This document shows positions 33,399 to 33,695 of a stretch of 33,695 nt of DNA, piece after piece (the first letter of the stretch is position 1; each line of letters opens with the position of its first letter). Below the pieces are notes generated by a model. That model had not been told where the DNA came from, searched no databases, and saw only the letters and a program-made list of their open reading frames with translations. Both the position numbers and the translations under genes were made by a program. The DNA comes from Curvibacter sp. (GTDB lineage Bacteria; Pseudomonadota; Gammaproteobacteria; Burkholderiales; Burkholderiaceae_C). The stretch lies in NCBI GenBank assembly GCA_020621965.1, contig JAHRYV010000033.1, positions 1 to 33,695 of the forward strand, given 5' to 3'.

Positions 33399-33695
33399 AT
33401 GCCGCAGACCCTGACCGAACAGCTCAGCCGCGAACAACAGATCGCCGCCCTGGAAAAAGACTGGGCCACCAATCCGCGCTGGAAGGGCATCGAGCGCGGC
33501 TACACCGCCGCCGACGTGGTGCGCCTGCGTGGCTCCTTCCCCATCGAGCACACCATTGCCCGTCGCACCGCCGAGAAGCTGTGGGACGATCTGCACACCG
33601 AGCCCTACATCAACTGCCTGGGCGCCCTGACCGGTGGCCAAGCCATGCAGCAGGTCAAGGCCGGCGTGAAGGCCATCTACCTGTCGGGCTGGCAG
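33399..33695 (+). CDS. aceA: Isocitrate lyase, N-terminal part
   Basis: The frame begins [20 protein letters not shown] and continues [36 protein letters not shown] and [20 protein letters not shown]. This is the conserved N-terminus of bacterial isocitrate lyase, which splits isocitrate into glyoxylate and succinate in the glyoxylate shunt. The [13 protein letters not shown] segment is diagnostic. A strong AAGGAGA ribosome site lies 7 bases before the ATG. The gene runs off the window end at residue 99. The upstream 296-base gap is AT-rich and holds paired palindromes. Confidence 0.95.
   Translation, partial: MPQTLTEQLSREQQIAALEKDWATNPRWKGIERGYTAADVVRLRGSFPIEHTIARRTAEKLWDDLHTEPYINCLGALTGGQAMQQVKAGVKAIYLSGWQ

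Overview
The window is GC-rich chromosomal DNA of a betaproteobacterium, most likely order Burkholderiales and close to Comamonadaceae. The grounds are the ClpB and AceA ends, the lysine/alanine repeat SWIB protein, the Pil-Chp-like chemotaxis cluster and the protein-level look of the housekeeping genes. This is inference from recognisable families; no marker gene such as 16S rRNA is present.

Layout. 1-230: end of clpB and its terminator. 347-3376: a three-gene plus-strand set made of a small single-span membrane protein, a fusion of a flavodoxin-fold quinone reductase to a UbiA-type prenyltransferase, and a Cys-rich flavodoxin-fold protein. It is followed by a convergent MFS exporter. About 4668-11450: an accessory island with visibly lower GC and different codon use. 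It begins with a remnant of an IS30-type transposase, then carries a minus-strand AAA/STAND-type ATPase with a tetratricopeptide-like tail. Divergent from this ATPase, across an AT-rich palindrome-bearing intergenic region, runs a tightly packed plus-strand operon: small YjzC-like protein, frameshifted small ORF, ubiquitin-like protein ending in glycine, E2-like protein, JAB/JAMM deubiquitinase-like protease, E1-like activating enzyme and a possible last small ORF. 11769-19594: core-like genes (histone deacetylase family, SemiSWEET, fused osmoprotectant binding protein/permease, TusE/DsrC, RidA, GST, and a copper-type P-ATPase with two partners). 19720-28093: a minus-strand chemosensory operon (three response regulators, CheW, HBM-type MCP, hybrid CheA, two CheW-like proteins) of Pil-Chp character but without CheR/CheB. 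28388-33695: MFS transporter, acetolactate-synthase-like ThDP enzyme, bidirectional terminator, histone H1-like/SWIB protein, RraA-like protein, gamma-glutamylcyclotransferase-like protein, and the start of isocitrate lyase behind two tandem palindromes.

The main discovery candidate is the ubiquitin-like conjugation operon at 7982-11414. Its Ubl, E2, JAB and E1 genes carry recognisable catalytic residues: Ubl terminal Gly102, E2 candidate Cys97, JAB His87/His89/Asp100, E1 GAGAIG loop and candidate Cys414. They overlap by ATGA junctions or are separated by a few bases. The family resembles bacterial Bil-type (ISG15-like) anti-phage conjugation systems and related bacterial Ubl operons. The gene order Ubl-E2-JAB-E1, the two or three extra small ORFs, and the divergent ATPase are not part of the standard description I know. 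A defence role is inference from family and island context.
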